Shown in pieces: positions 23,856-32,196 of a DNA stretch of 64,000 nt (position 1 is its first letter; every line of letters starts with the position of its first letter). The stretch spans positions 18,206 through 82,205 of the forward strand of contig NZ_JAQLEM010000008.1 of the NCBI RefSeq assembly GCF_028209885.1. The letters are read 5' to 3'. The notes under the pieces are model-generated. The model was not told the origin of the DNA. It did not search any database and saw only the letters and a list, made by a program, of their open reading frames with translations. The position numbers were made by a program, and so were the translations under genes. The stretch is from Collinsella aerofaciens. Lineage in GTDB: Bacteria > Actinomycetota > Coriobacteriia > Coriobacteriales > Coriobacteriaceae.

Positions 23856-24440
23856 TTACAGCACCAAAATCCCCAGGTGCTCCAGCAAAATCTTGAGGCC
23901 GATGAGGATGAGCACGACGCCGCCCACGATGGTGGCGGGTTTTTCGTAGCGCTCGCCAAAGGTGTGGCCGATCGCTACGCCGGCGACGGAGAAGATAAAC
24001 GTTGTGACTCCGATAAGCGATACAGCGGGAACGATGTCAACCGAGAGCGCAGCAAATGAGATGCCCACGGCCAGGGCGTCGATTGAGGTGGCGATAGCCA
24101 GAATCAGGTACTCACCCAGGTCAATCTTTTCGGCATCCTTGCCGTCGCTCTCGTCCTCATCCTCGTCTTCGGTAAAGGCCTCCCACAGCATTTTGCCGCC
24201 GATAAAGGCCAAAAGGATAAAGGCGATCCAATGGTCGATGGGTCCGATGATGCTCATGAATTGACTGCCGAGCGCCCATCCGATTACGGGCATGCCGGCC
24301 TGGAAGCCGCCAAAGAACAGGCCGAGCACTACGGCGACCTTAAGGTTGATCTTCTTCATGCCAAGGCCCTTGCAGATGGATACGGCAAAGGCGTCCATCG
24401 AAAGGCCGATAGCGAGCAATACGAGCTCTGCGAGTCCCAT
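23856..24440 (-). CDS. mntP: Manganese efflux pump MntP
   Basis: 194 residues and six predicted membrane helices. Both MntP repeats are visible: LLAIGLSMDAFAVSICKG near the N-terminus and LAIATSIDALAVGISFA after the loop, each carrying the conserved Asp and Ser/Thr of the family. The cytoplasmic loop between them is strongly acidic (EDEDEDESDGKD). It exports Mn2+ when the internal level is too high. The ATG at 24440 is preceded by GAGGGAG. A probable manganese riboswitch and terminator lie in the leader, in agreement with its role. Confidence 0.92.
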   Translation of the reverse strand: MGLAELVLLAIGLSMDAFAVSICKGLGMKKINLKVAVVLGLFFGGFQAGMPVIGWALGSQFMSIIGPIDHWIAFILLAFIGGKMLWEAFTEDEDEDESDGKDAEKIDLGEYLILAIATSIDALAVGISFAALSVDIVPAVSLIGVTTFIFSVAGVAIGHTFGERYEKPATIVGGVVLILIGLKILLEHLGILVL

Positions 24441-24498
24441 AGTCTGGCTCCCTCTCTGCGGGCGGGCCCGCGTGTACCTCTTGGGGGAGCAACAAAAA

Positions 24499-24630
24499 AG
24501 ACCCGTGGCGTACGCGTTGCGCGCACAGCCACGAGTCTCGTTCATTAAGGCAAGCCAGGCCGCATCGGCCAGTATGTTGACTTGCCGCGCCACCGGAGGC
24601 GAAACCGGCCACGCGACTACTCCCTCATTT
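24499..24630 (-). promoter_or_regulatory. Probable yybP-ykoY manganese riboswitch with terminator, controlling mntP
   Basis: On the minus strand the leader reads GAGGGAGTAG (24626-24617), a GC-rich hairpin, then GTCAACATACTGGC and a second arm, as in the yybP-ykoY class. It is followed by an intrinsic terminator: AGACTCGTGGC (24538-24528) pairs with GCCACGGGTCT (24509-24499), then TTTTTT. Mn2+ binding would be expected to prevent termination and switch on mntP. The class is assigned from memory of its conserved loops, not by a covariance search. Confidence 0.7.
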
Positions 24631-24787
24631 ATGCGAATCCCGATGCTACCACATAAGCAGCTCATTTGGATTGGGGCTCTCAGCTGTGTTCGCTCATTCT
24701 GTAAGCATCGGATTTTGCGGGCGTCACAGGGGCAAACCGTGAGAAACTTATTGACGTTTATGGAGCGTATACGATGGGAGCGATGCC

Positions 24788-25855
24788 TTGGATAAGAACG
24801 AGCTGCAAAAGCGTATGGAACAGGCCATTCGCCTGACGGCACCTGGCCAGCCGATCCGCACCGCCCTCGACATGATCATTGCCGGTCACCTGGGTGCCCT
24901 TATCTGCGTCGGCGACACCGAAAACGTGCTTGCTGCCGGTAACGACGGCTTCCCGCTCAACATTTCGTTTACCTCGAACCGCCTGTTCGAGCTTTCCAAG
25001 ATGGACGGCGCCATCGTTATCGATGGCGACCTCACCCAGATCCTGCGCGCCAACTTCCACCTCAATCCCGATCCCTCGCTTGCCACGAGTGAGACGGGCA
25101 TGCGTCACCGTACTGCCGCTCGCATGTCGGTGCTCACCGATGCCATCGTGATCTCGGTCTCGGCCCGTCGCGCCGTCGTTAACGTGTACGTTCACGGCAA
25201 GAGCTACGAGATCCAGCCCGTCACCACCATCATGAGCTCGGTCAACCAGCTCGTCGCCACGCTCCAGACCACCCGTCAGTCGCTCGACCGCTCCTTGCTG
25301 CGCCTGACGGCCCTTGAGCTCGACGACTACGTTACGCTCGCCGACATCACCGGCATCTTCTCGAGTTTCGAGATCATGCAACAGGCAAAGACCGAGCTTA
25401 AGGATTGCATCGTCAAGCTGGGTAACCAGGGCAAGCTCGTGCAGATGCAGCTCGAGCAGCTCGCGGGCTCCAGCATGGATACCGAATACGACTTGATGAT
25501 CCGCGACTACGCAAGCGATTCCTCTGAGGCCAACGCCGAGAAGATCCGCGCTGAGCTTGCCCGTATGACGCCTAAGGACCTATCCGACCCGCAGCACGTG
25601 GCGGCAGTTCTGGGCTATGACGACCTGGACGAGGACTCCGTCATGACGCCGCTGGGCCTGCGCACGCTTTCGCGCGTGTCCGTCGTGCGTGACGGCGTGG
25701 CCGAGAAGATCGTCGACGAGTACGGCTCGCTGCAGGAGCTCATGGACGACATCAGCGAGGATCCGGAGCGCCTGGGCGACTTTGGCGTTAACAACCCTGC
25801 CATTCTTGCGGACTCCCTGTACCGCATGAAGGGCACCAAACAGGGGAACGCATAA
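24788..25855 (+). CDS. disA: DNA integrity scanning protein DisA, diadenylate cyclase
   Basis: Makes c-di-AMP and scans DNA for branched intermediates. 355 residues. The cyclase domain has the DGAIVIDG motif near residue 74 and the RHRTAARMS motif near residue 105; a helical linker follows and the C-terminal 60 residues hold the helix-hairpin-helix DNA-binding part. The start is a TTG at 24788: a stop codon lies in frame at 24752 and there is no ATG or GTG between, while GGGAG sits seven bases before. Its stop codon overlaps the ispD start by one base. Confidence 0.94.
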   Translation: MDKNELQKRMEQAIRLTAPGQPIRTALDMIIAGHLGALICVGDTENVLAAGNDGFPLNISFTSNRLFELSKMDGAIVIDGDLTQILRANFHLNPDPSLATSETGMRHRTAARMSVLTDAIVISVSARRAVVNVYVHGKSYEIQPVTTIMSSVNQLVATLQTTRQSLDRSLLRLTALELDDYVTLADITGIFSSFEIMQQAKTELKDCIVKLGNQGKLVQMQLEQLAGSSMDTEYDLMIRDYASDSSEANAEKIRAELARMTPKDLSDPQHVAAVLGYDDLDEDSVMTPLGLRTLSRVSVVRDGVAEKIVDEYGSLQELMDDISEDPERLGDFGVNNPAILADSLYRMKGTKQGNA

Positions 25856-26583
25856 TGGCGCCCGTATGCGCCGTGGTCGTTGCCGGTGGCAGCGGCCAGC
25901 GCTTTGGAAATCCCGGCGGCAAGCAGCTCGTTAACGTGGCGGGCCGTCCGCTCATGAGCTGGTCCATCCGTGCGTTCGATCGTAGCGACAAGGTCGGCCA
26001 CATCGTCGTGGTTTGCCCTGCCGAGCGCCGTGCCGAGATGCGCCGCCTTGCCATCGACCCGTTTGACTATGACACGCCCATCAGCTTTGCCGATGCCGGC
26101 GATACCCGCCAGGATTCCACCCGTGCCGGCGTGCATGCGGTTCCGGCGGGCTTTGAATACGTTGCCATTCACGATGGTGCTCGTCCGCTCATTACGACCG
26201 AGGCCATCGACCACGCGATCGACGTGCTTGTGGGCGACCGCGCCCTCGACGGTGTCGTGTGCGGTCAGCCCGCGATCGACACGCTCAAGATCGTCGATGG
26301 CGACAACATCGTCGAGACGCCGCCGCGCGAGCTGTACTGGGCCGCGCAGACGCCGCAGATCTTTAGCGTCGATGCTATGAAGCGCGCCCATGCCGCGGCG
26401 ATTGCCGAGGGCTTTATCGGTACTGACGATTCATCGCTGGTCGAGCGCATGGGCGGGCGCGTCCGCTGTGTCCAGAGCCCGCGCGATAACCTTAAGGTGA
26501 CGGTGCCCGAGGACCTGCGTCCCGTAACCGCGATTCTGCTTGGCCGCATGGCCGAGGGAGAGGACCTTCCCCATGTTCAGTAA
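25855..26583 (+). CDS. ispD: 2-C-methyl-D-erythritol 4-phosphate cytidylyltransferase
   Basis: Joins MEP and CTP to CDP-ME in the MEP pathway. 242 residues. The nucleotide-binding loop AVVVAGGSGQRFG is at residues 6-18, with the lysine in GGKQLVNVAGRPL, the DGARPLI block near residue 104 and the TPQIF block. It overlaps the disA stop by one base and the ispF start by 11 bases, showing translational coupling. Confidence 0.95.
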   Translation: MAPVCAVVVAGGSGQRFGNPGGKQLVNVAGRPLMSWSIRAFDRSDKVGHIVVVCPAERRAEMRRLAIDPFDYDTPISFADAGDTRQDSTRAGVHAVPAGFEYVAIHDGARPLITTEAIDHAIDVLVGDRALDGVVCGQPAIDTLKIVDGDNIVETPPRELYWAAQTPQIFSVDAMKRAHAAAIAEGFIGTDDSSLVERMGGRVRCVQSPRDNLKVTVPEDLRPVTAILLGRMAEGEDLPHVQ

Positions 26584-27067
26584 CCTGCGCATTGGCCATG
26601 GCTACGACGTCCACCGTCTGGTGGAGGGGCGTCGATGTATCATCGGCGGTGTCGACATTCCCTACGAACGCGGCCTGCTGGGCCACTCGGATGCCGATGT
26701 GCTCGCGCACGCCTTGGCCGACGCTATTCTGGGCGCCTGCCGCGGGGGAGACATCGGCAAGCTATTCCCCGATACCGACCCCGCCTATGAGGGTGCCGAT
26801 TCGATGGTGCTGCTCGCTCGCGTGATGGACTATGCGCGCGAGCTGGGCTTCGAGTTTGTCGATGCCGATTGCACCATTGCCTGCCAGCAACCCAAGATCA
26901 CCCCGCACCGCGATGCCATGCGCGCCAACCTTGCCCATGCCCTGGGCGTTGACGTCGAAAACGTGGGCGTCGCCGCCACTACGACCGAAAAGCTCGGTTG
27001 GGAAGGCCAGGGCGAGGGAATCGGCGCCTGGGCCGTCTGCCTGCTACAGAAAACCGTTAAGGAGTAA
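26573..27067 (+). CDS. ispF: 2-C-methyl-D-erythritol 2,4-cyclodiphosphate synthase
   Basis: Makes the cyclic diphosphate intermediate of the MEP pathway. 164 residues. The zinc-binding GHGYDVHRL start, the GLLGHSDADVLAHALADA block and the ATTTEKLGWEGQGEGIGA C-terminal block are all present. The ATG at 26573 has GGGAGAGGA upstream, inside ispD. ispD and ispF are adjacent here but not fused. Confidence 0.96.
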   Translation: MFSNLRIGHGYDVHRLVEGRRCIIGGVDIPYERGLLGHSDADVLAHALADAILGACRGGDIGKLFPDTDPAYEGADSMVLLARVMDYARELGFEFVDADCTIACQQPKITPHRDAMRANLAHALGVDVENVGVAATTTEKLGWEGQGEGIGAWAVCLLQKTVKE

Positions 27068-27070
27068 CGA

Positions 27071-28537
27071 ATGCGTATCTACAACAGCGCTACCCATAAA
27101 AAGGAAGAGTTCCAGCCCATCGAGTCCGGCAAGGTCCGCATGTACGTGTGCGGCCCCACGGTCTACGACAACATCCACATCGGCAACGCCCGCACGTTCA
27201 TCAGCTTTGACGTGATTCGCCGCTGGCTCATCGCGAGCGGCTACGAGGTCACGTTCGCCCAGAACCTCACCGATGTCGACGACAAGATCATCAAGCGCGC
27301 CAACGAGCAGGGCCGTACGGCCGCCGAGGTCGCGACGGAGTTCTCCGACAAGTTCATCGGCGTCATGCGCGCCGCCAACGTGCTCGATCCCGATGTGCGC
27401 CCCCGCGCCACCAAGGAGATCGGCCCCATGATCGCCATGATCAAGACGCTTATCGAGCAGGGCCACGCTTACGCAGCCGATAACGGCGATGTGTACTTTG
27501 CCGTGCGCAGCGATCCCAACTATGGTCAGGTCTCGGGCCGCAACATCGACGACCTTATGGTTGGCGCACGCATTGAGGAGAACGAGGACAAGAACGACCC
27601 GCTCGACTTTGCCCTGTGGAAGGCCGCCAAGCCCGGCGAGCCCAGCTGGCCGAGCCCCTGGGGCGAGGGCCGTCCCGGTTGGCACACCGAGTGCGCCGCC
27701 ATGGTGCATCGCTACCTGGGCACTCCGATCGACATCCACGGCGGCGGCTCCGACCTTGCCTTCCCGCATCACGAGAACGAGTGCGCTCAGGCCACCTGCG
27801 CCTGGCACCAGGGCTTCTCCAACACCTGGATGCACACGGGCATGCTGCTGGTAGACGGCGAGAAGATGTCCAAGTCGCTCGGCAACTTCTTTACGCTGGC
27901 CGAGGTCCTCGAGCAGCACTCCGCTGCCGCCCTGCGCCTGCTGATGCTGCAGACGAGCTATCGCTCGCCGCTCGACTTTTCTTGGGAGCGCCTGGAGGGT
28001 GCCGAGAACTCGCTCACGCGTATCGCCGGTACGGTCGAGAACCTGCGCTGGGCCGCGAACCATGCGACGGCCGATGCCGATGAGGCAGCATCCGAGGCGT
28101 TTGCCGCCAAGGCCGCCGAGACCCGTGCCACCTTTAAGGAGTGCATGGACGACGACTTTAACACCGCCGGTGCCATGGGTGCTGTCTTTGGCTTTGTGAC
28201 CGAGTGCAACCAGTACCTGGAGCAGGCGGGCGATGCTGCCGACAAGGCCGCAGTCCTGGCTGCCGCCGATACGCTGGCCGAGCTGCTCGATACGTTTGGC
28301 GTTGAGCTTCCCGAGCCCAAGGTCGAGTTGCCGCTGGGCCTGCTGGGCGTTGCCGCCGGTTTGGTTGCCTACACGGGCGACGACGTGGACGAGGCCGCTG
28401 CCAAGATTCTCGAGGCCCGTGCCGAGGCCCGTGCCGCCAAGAACTGGGATCTGGCCGACGCCATCCGTGATCAGCTCAAGGACCTGGGCCTGACGATCGA
28501 GGATACCGCCGCCGGCACTCGTATTAAGAGTCTCTAG
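27071..28537 (+). CDS. cysS: Cysteinyl-tRNA synthetase
   Basis: Class I synthetase for tRNA-Cys. 488 residues. The HIGH-type motif occurs as GPTVYDNIHIGNAR near residue 32, the zinc ligands are in CGPT, HTECAAM and HHENECAQ, and the KMSKSLGNF motif is near residue 270. It starts 3 bases after ispF. The ispD-ispF-cysS order is common in Gram-positive genomes. Confidence 0.96.
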   Translation: MRIYNSATHKKEEFQPIESGKVRMYVCGPTVYDNIHIGNARTFISFDVIRRWLIASGYEVTFAQNLTDVDDKIIKRANEQGRTAAEVATEFSDKFIGVMRAANVLDPDVRPRATKEIGPMIAMIKTLIEQGHAYAADNGDVYFAVRSDPNYGQVSGRNIDDLMVGARIEENEDKNDPLDFALWKAAKPGEPSWPSPWGEGRPGWHTECAAMVHRYLGTPIDIHGGGSDLAFPHHENECAQATCAWHQGFSNTWMHTGMLLVDGEKMSKSLGNFFTLAEVLEQHSAAALRLLMLQTSYRSPLDFSWERLEGAENSLTRIAGTVENLRWAANHATADADEAASEAFAAKAAETRATFKECMDDDFNTAGAMGAVFGFVTECNQYLEQAGDAADKAAVLAAADTLAELLDTFGVELPEPKVELPLGLLGVAAGLVAYTGDDVDEAAAKILEARAEARAAKNWDLADAIRDQLKDLGLTIEDTAAGTRIKSL

Positions 28538-28680
28538 TATTTGTCGACCGTTCGAGGTGCGGCAGATTGCCTTGAAAGAGGAGGGCATAGACCTGGTGGT
28601 CATGCCCGACGATTGAAAGGCAAGGTGCCGTGGCTCGGACGGTCGATTCTTGTTCGTTATCTTTTTAAGGAGGCCGTTTT
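28538..28680. other. Gap between cysS and rlmB
   Basis: TCGACCGTTCGAG near 28543 and CTCGGACGGTCGA near 28639 are complementary apart from one base and could close a long hairpin. Firmicutes carry the small RNase gene mrnC at this place, but no such reading frame is seen here. Confidence 0.35.
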
Positions 28681-29595
28681 ATGGCCGACAATCGCAAGCG
28701 TGCGCCTCGTGGCGGCAAGCAGGCTGCTTCTGGCTCGCGTCCGATTCGCCGCAATGATCGCGCTGCCGCTCCCAAGGGCCAGCGCGATCGCACCCAGGCC
28801 GCACGCCCGCAGCGCGATCGCAACCGAGACGCTGTCCAGGCTCCCAAGGGCGAGTTTATCGAAGGTCGTCGTGCTGCCGCCGAGGCGCTGCGCACTGGTT
28901 TTCCCATCAAGTGCGCGCTCATTGCCGAGGGCGGGGAGCGCGATGCCGCCTTGTCGCGCCTAGTCGACGACCTCAATGCCGCGGGTGTCCGCATTAAGTA
29001 TGTGCCGCGCGCGCAGCTCGACGCACTGTCGAGCCATGGCGCTCACCAGGGCATTGCGCTCGAGGTTGGCAACTTCCCCTATGCCGATGTCGCCGATATC
29101 CTCGACCGCGCGGGCGACGGTCCGGCGCTCGTCATCGTACTCGACCATGTGACCGACGACGGCAACTTTGGCGCCATTGTGCGCTCCGCCGAGGTTGTGG
29201 GCGCGGCCGGCGTCATCATCGCCAACAAGCGCGCCGCCGGCGTGACCGTGGGTAGTTACAAGACCTCTGCCGGTGCCGTCATGCACCTGCCCATCGCGCA
29301 GGTGCCCAATATCGCCCGTGCGCTTGATGATCTTAAGGCCGCTGGCTTTTGGGTGGGCGGTGCCTCCGAGCACGCCGAGGGCAGTTGCTGGGATGCTCCC
29401 TTCGAAGGTCGCGTGGCGCTCGTCATGGGCTCCGAGGGCGACGGCATCTCGCGCCTGGTGCTCGAGAAATGCGACTTTTTGACCAAGCTTCCCCAGCGCG
29501 GCATGACCGAGAGCCTCAACGTTGCCCAGGCGACCACGGCGCTGTGCTTTGAGTGGCTGCGCCGCAACGCCGGCGAGCTCATGGGGGAGGAGTAG
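28681..29595 (+). CDS. rlmB: 23S rRNA 2'-O-methyltransferase of the RlmB/TrmH (SpoU) family
   Basis: 304 residues. About 60 N-terminal residues are basic and low-complexity (Arg, Ala, Pro). Then come the substrate-binding domain beginning EGRRAAAEALR, and the SPOUT knot domain with VLDHVTDDGNFGAIVRSAE, a trefoil loop LVMGSEGDGIS and the final NVAQATTALCFEWLRR. RlmB methylates G2251 of 23S rRNA; close TrmH-type relatives act on tRNA, but the context next to cysS and a YacP protein supports RlmB. AAGGAGG precedes the ATG. Confidence 0.92.
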   Translation: MADNRKRAPRGGKQAASGSRPIRRNDRAAAPKGQRDRTQAARPQRDRNRDAVQAPKGEFIEGRRAAAEALRTGFPIKCALIAEGGERDAALSRLVDDLNAAGVRIKYVPRAQLDALSSHGAHQGIALEVGNFPYADVADILDRAGDGPALVIVLDHVTDDGNFGAIVRSAEVVGAAGVIIANKRAAGVTVGSYKTSAGAVMHLPIAQVPNIARALDDLKAAGFWVGGASEHAEGSCWDAPFEGRVALVMGSEGDGISRLVLEKCDFLTKLPQRGMTESLNVAQATTALCFEWLRRNAGELMGEE

Positions 29596-29598
29596 CGC

Positions 29599-30276
29599 AT
29601 GTCCAAAAAGAACCGTGCCAAGTCCAAGGCCAAGCGCTTTGGTGAGGGCTCGGCCAGGCCGATTGTTTCGGCCGCGACCTACGGCGTGGGCGGCAATGCG
29701 TTTGCGCAGGCCATCGCCGACCCGGTCTCGACGGTGCACTCCAATAAGCCCGAGCTTTTGGTGGTCGACGGCTACAACGTGATCCACTGCACGCCGCGCT
29801 ACGAAAAGCTTGTGTACGACCATTCCGACGATCCGTATTCCAGCGACGTCCACGATATGGCGCGCACCGCACTCATCAACGACGTCGCCGCCTTTGCCCA
29901 AGGCCGCTACGAGGCCGTGATCGTGTTCGACGGCGCGGGCAATATCTCCAGCGAGCGCCCCAACCTGCCGGCTCGTGGCGTGCGCATCGAGTTTTCGCCG
30001 ACGGGCGTCTCTGCCGATACCGTGGTACAGAAGCTCTGCATCGAGGCACGCGAGGAAGGCCGTGCGTGCTCTGTGGTGTCGAGCGACGGCACGATCCAGG
30101 CCGTCGTCATGGGCAAGGGCGTTACGCGCATCTCGAGCCGTATGCTGGTGGACGAGATCAAACAGATCGATAACGACGTTCACGAGGCAGAGGAAGCTCC
30201 GCAGATCAAGATGACCTTGGGCAGCCGCCTGAGCCCCGAGGCGCTGGCCAAGCTCATGGCCCTGCGCGGGAGGTAG
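29599..30276 (+). CDS. NYN-domain RNase-like protein (YacP/Rae1 family)
   Basis: 225 residues. A basic N-terminus (SKKNRAKSKAKRF) is followed by the NYN/PIN-like domain with LLVVDGYNVIHCTP near residue 55, IVFDGAGNISSE and the acidic VSSDGTIQ segment, residues that form the metal site of such nucleases. In Bacillus the relative Rae1 cleaves mRNA in the ribosomal A site. The gene begins 3 bases after rlmB, matching the rlmB-yacP pair of Firmicutes. Confidence 0.85.
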   Translation: MSKKNRAKSKAKRFGEGSARPIVSAATYGVGGNAFAQAIADPVSTVHSNKPELLVVDGYNVIHCTPRYEKLVYDHSDDPYSSDVHDMARTALINDVAAFAQGRYEAVIVFDGAGNISSERPNLPARGVRIEFSPTGVSADTVVQKLCIEAREEGRACSVVSSDGTIQAVVMGKGVTRISSRMLVDEIKQIDNDVHEAEEAPQIKMTLGSRLSPEALAKLMALRGR

Positions 30277-30277
30277 G

Positions 30278-30311
30278 GGAGTTGGCGGGGCAATGCTGCC
30301 TCGCTAACTCC
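30278..30311. terminator. Convergent hairpin overlapping the stop codon of the HipA-like gene
   Basis: GGAGTTGGCGGGGCA and TGCCTCGCTAACTCC pair with a tiny loop and two mismatches/wobbles. It covers the stop codon of the minus-strand gene (30304-30306) and follows yacP by 1 base, so it probably serves both genes. Confidence 0.6.
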
Positions 30312-31644
30312 ATTCAGCGATGTCGATCATTCTTTCGAGGCGCCACGTTAGCGCCTCTTTTAGATAAGGCAGTCTCGCTGCTAGGGCATCGTTTTTAGAC
30401 AGAATCTCGATTGCCTCGTCGACAAAACCTTCGAGTTTCTCCCCGTCAAACCAGTTCATATCCTCAACAAGCAACATTTGTTTCGCGGGACTTGAATGGA
30501 ACTGCGCGCTGGCAAAACTGTGCTCTCCTGCCCTAAGCTCATCTAGAGATATGTTGCACCAGAGCGATGAGCCCGAATCGAAGATGGGGGCTGGTCTGCA
30601 GACTAGTGAGTTGACGTTTCGCACGAGGCCGAAGTTGCGCCAATGACGATCGTAGTTGGCGATGATGTCGTCACACACGATCATGTGGTCAAGGGCATCC
30701 TTGACGCCTGTCACCCCGAGTTCCTCGCAGTTTGCTACGTATCGCTCGTAGTCAGTTAGCCGTTCATCTGCGTTTGCGTGCTGGTTTACATAGAACGCAG
30801 GGACATACTCTTCTTCATCAGTTAAGAAGACATCGCATATGCTCAGGGCGGAAGTGCCCGTGCCCTCGAGCGAGTAAGGTACATAATCGCAGGCGTTTAG
30901 GATGCGACGGTGGAGCGCGGTCGCCACCAGCTCGTTATAAGGTTCCTGGTTCAGGTGCGCTCCTGCCTTATGCAGAATTCGACGCCCGCCCTCGCACGTC
31001 CAGTACTTTTGAAGATTGCCGTCCGAGGTGTTATCGGGCTTTGCGGCAGCCGCTTTTCCCTCTGGGGCAAAGGGCGCAATGGACAGCGAGACGTCATCAA
31101 AGGCGTTATTGAAGAAGTTAATATCCTCCCAGACGAGACCGGAATCTTGGGGTCTAATCCAATACTGGTCGGATAAGGAGAGGCCAAGATTTCGCTGTAC
31201 GAGTTCATCGGGAACATCGACTGCGGCTTCTGCAAGCAGGGAGGCTAGCCCAATGCGTGCGAGCGGGATACCGCGACCGCGCCACCAGATGCGGAAGGAG
31301 TCGAGCGATACGGAGCTATTGGGGCCAAATACCCCAATAGGGGCGTGGGCGTAATCGATGTCGGCGCCGATGTGGGTAAAGTCTTTTCGCGATGTGTTGT
31401 AGACCAGCTGAGCGACTTCGTGCGTGCGGTTCATGAGGGTGAACGCGATCTCGCTCTTACCGTGGCCGCGGCGGGGACGTCCTCCCGTTTTGGTCACGGA
31501 GCGGAGTCGCGTGTCGACGCTGTCTTTGTCGATGAGCCATACACCAGAAGCCTTGCGGGCATCAAGTGCTCCGTTTTTTATGAGCTCCTGCACCCTGCGC
31601 GGAGTGATGCCGAGCAGCTCGGCGGCTTCCTTGGTAGTAAGCAT
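30304..31644 (-). CDS. Single-protein HTH / HipA-like kinase fusion
   Basis: 446 residues. Residues 1-55 look like a MerR/excisionase-type winged DNA-binding domain: LTTKEAAELLGITPRRVQE and a LIKNGALDARKASGVWLID wing. The C-terminal half has the HipA-like kinase blocks DDIIANYDRHWRNFGLVRN (catalytic Asp, Arg-His and metal Asn) and APIFDSGSSLW (metal Asp), near residues 330 and 357. A clear HipB-type antitoxin gene is absent on either side. I infer a stand-alone kinase that represses its own gene through the three operator copies upstream. The ATG at 31644 is chosen because GAAGGG lies before it and the HTH begins at once. The phosphorylated target is unknown. Confidence 0.75.
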   Translation of the reverse strand: MLTTKEAAELLGITPRRVQELIKNGALDARKASGVWLIDKDSVDTRLRSVTKTGGRPRRGHGKSEIAFTLMNRTHEVAQLVYNTSRKDFTHIGADIDYAHAPIGVFGPNSSVSLDSFRIWWRGRGIPLARIGLASLLAEAAVDVPDELVQRNLGLSLSDQYWIRPQDSGLVWEDINFFNNAFDDVSLSIAPFAPEGKAAAAKPDNTSDGNLQKYWTCEGGRRILHKAGAHLNQEPYNELVATALHRRILNACDYVPYSLEGTGTSALSICDVFLTDEEEYVPAFYVNQHANADERLTDYERYVANCEELGVTGVKDALDHMIVCDDIIANYDRHWRNFGLVRNVNSLVCRPAPIFDSGSSLWCNISLDELRAGEHSFASAQFHSSPAKQMLLVEDMNWFDGEKLEGFVDEAIEILSKNDALAARLPYLKEALTWRLERMIDIAEWS

Positions 31645-31663
31645 CACGAAACCCTTCGTCAAA

Positions 31664-31722
31664 ACGAATAGTTTTATATATAGCAATTGTAATTAAAACT
31701 ATTCGTTCTGACGAATAGTTTT
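31664..31722. promoter_or_regulatory. Three-copy operator upstream of the HTH/HipA-like gene
   Basis: The 12-mer ACGAATAGTTTT occurs at 31664-31675 and 31711-31722, and its reverse complement at 31695-31706; the last two make a perfect 12-base inverted repeat with TCTG between. The region is AT-rich, unlike its surroundings, and lies 20-78 bases before the start codon, as expected for an autoregulatory site. Confidence 0.75.
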
Positions 31723-31809
31723 GAGATTGAGGGCGAACCGACAGAAATGAACGGGCCTGGTACCTGTTGTTGCTGGTTTTTGCATATTTATATAACGCCG
31801 TGTGGCCTG

Positions 31810-31838
31810 TTGCGCCCCGTCCGTAATTCCTTTATTCT
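31810..31838 (+). promoter_or_regulatory. Probable promoter of tRNA-Thr
   Basis: TTGCGC and TATTCT separated by 17 bases, 31 bases before the tRNA. Confidence 0.45.
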
Positions 31839-31868
31839 TAACAGGCTTCGCGCGAAAGCGCCAAGTGT

Positions 31869-31943
31869 GCCAGTGTGGCGCAACGGTAGCGCAACTGATT
31901 TGTAATCAGTGGGTTGCAGGTTCGATTCCTGTCACTGGCTCCA
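31869..31943 (+). tRNA. tRNA-Thr (anticodon TGT)
   Basis: The acceptor stem GCCAGTG pairs with CACTGGC, the anticodon arm is ACTGA-TTTGTAA-TCAGT, the T arm has GGTTCGATTCC, and CCA is encoded. Confidence 0.95.
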
Positions 31944-31952
31944 TGAGAGTTT

Positions 31953-31985
31953 CGGGCTCTGTTCCTTGTGGGACAGGGCCCGTTT
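31953..31985 (+). terminator. Terminator after tRNA-Thr
   Basis: CGGGCTCTGT and ACAGGGCCCG pair with one wobble across a 10-base loop, followed by TTTCT. Confidence 0.7.
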
Positions 31986-32036
31986 CTATTTATGTCGACA
32001 TGTAAGTGGGTTTGACTCCCACCAAGCTTCAGGTTT

Positions 32037-32093
32037 GTCTCGATCTGTAACACGGGTGGGCTGAAAACCCTCCTTATAGTTACAGATCGAGAC
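32037..32093. repeat. 57-bp palindrome, array copy 1
   Basis: GTCTCGATCTGTAA and TTACAGATCGAGAC form perfect 14-base arms; the inner part contains GGGTGGGCTGAAAACCCTCC. First unit of an array with an exact 80-base period. Confidence 0.9.
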
Positions 32094-32116
32094 AATGCCA
32101 AAGGACGGCCGATAAC

Positions 32117-32173
32117 GTCTCGATCTGTAACACGAAGAGGCTGAAAACCGTTCTAGCTGTTACAGAGTGAGAC
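32117..32173. repeat. 57-bp palindrome, array copy 2
   Basis: The arms are GTCTCGATCTGTAACA and TGTTACAGAGTGAGAC, with two mismatches in the outer arm. The inner part has GGCTGAAAACCG in common with copy 1. It starts exactly 80 bases after copy 1, separated by a 23-base spacer. Confidence 0.9.
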
Positions 32174-32196
32174 GTAAGCCGGGGTCGCCGCGTAGT

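Noticed and set aside
28538-28680. mrnC (mini-RNase III) expected between cysS and rlmB
   Set aside because: The gap is only 143 bases and contains no matching frame.
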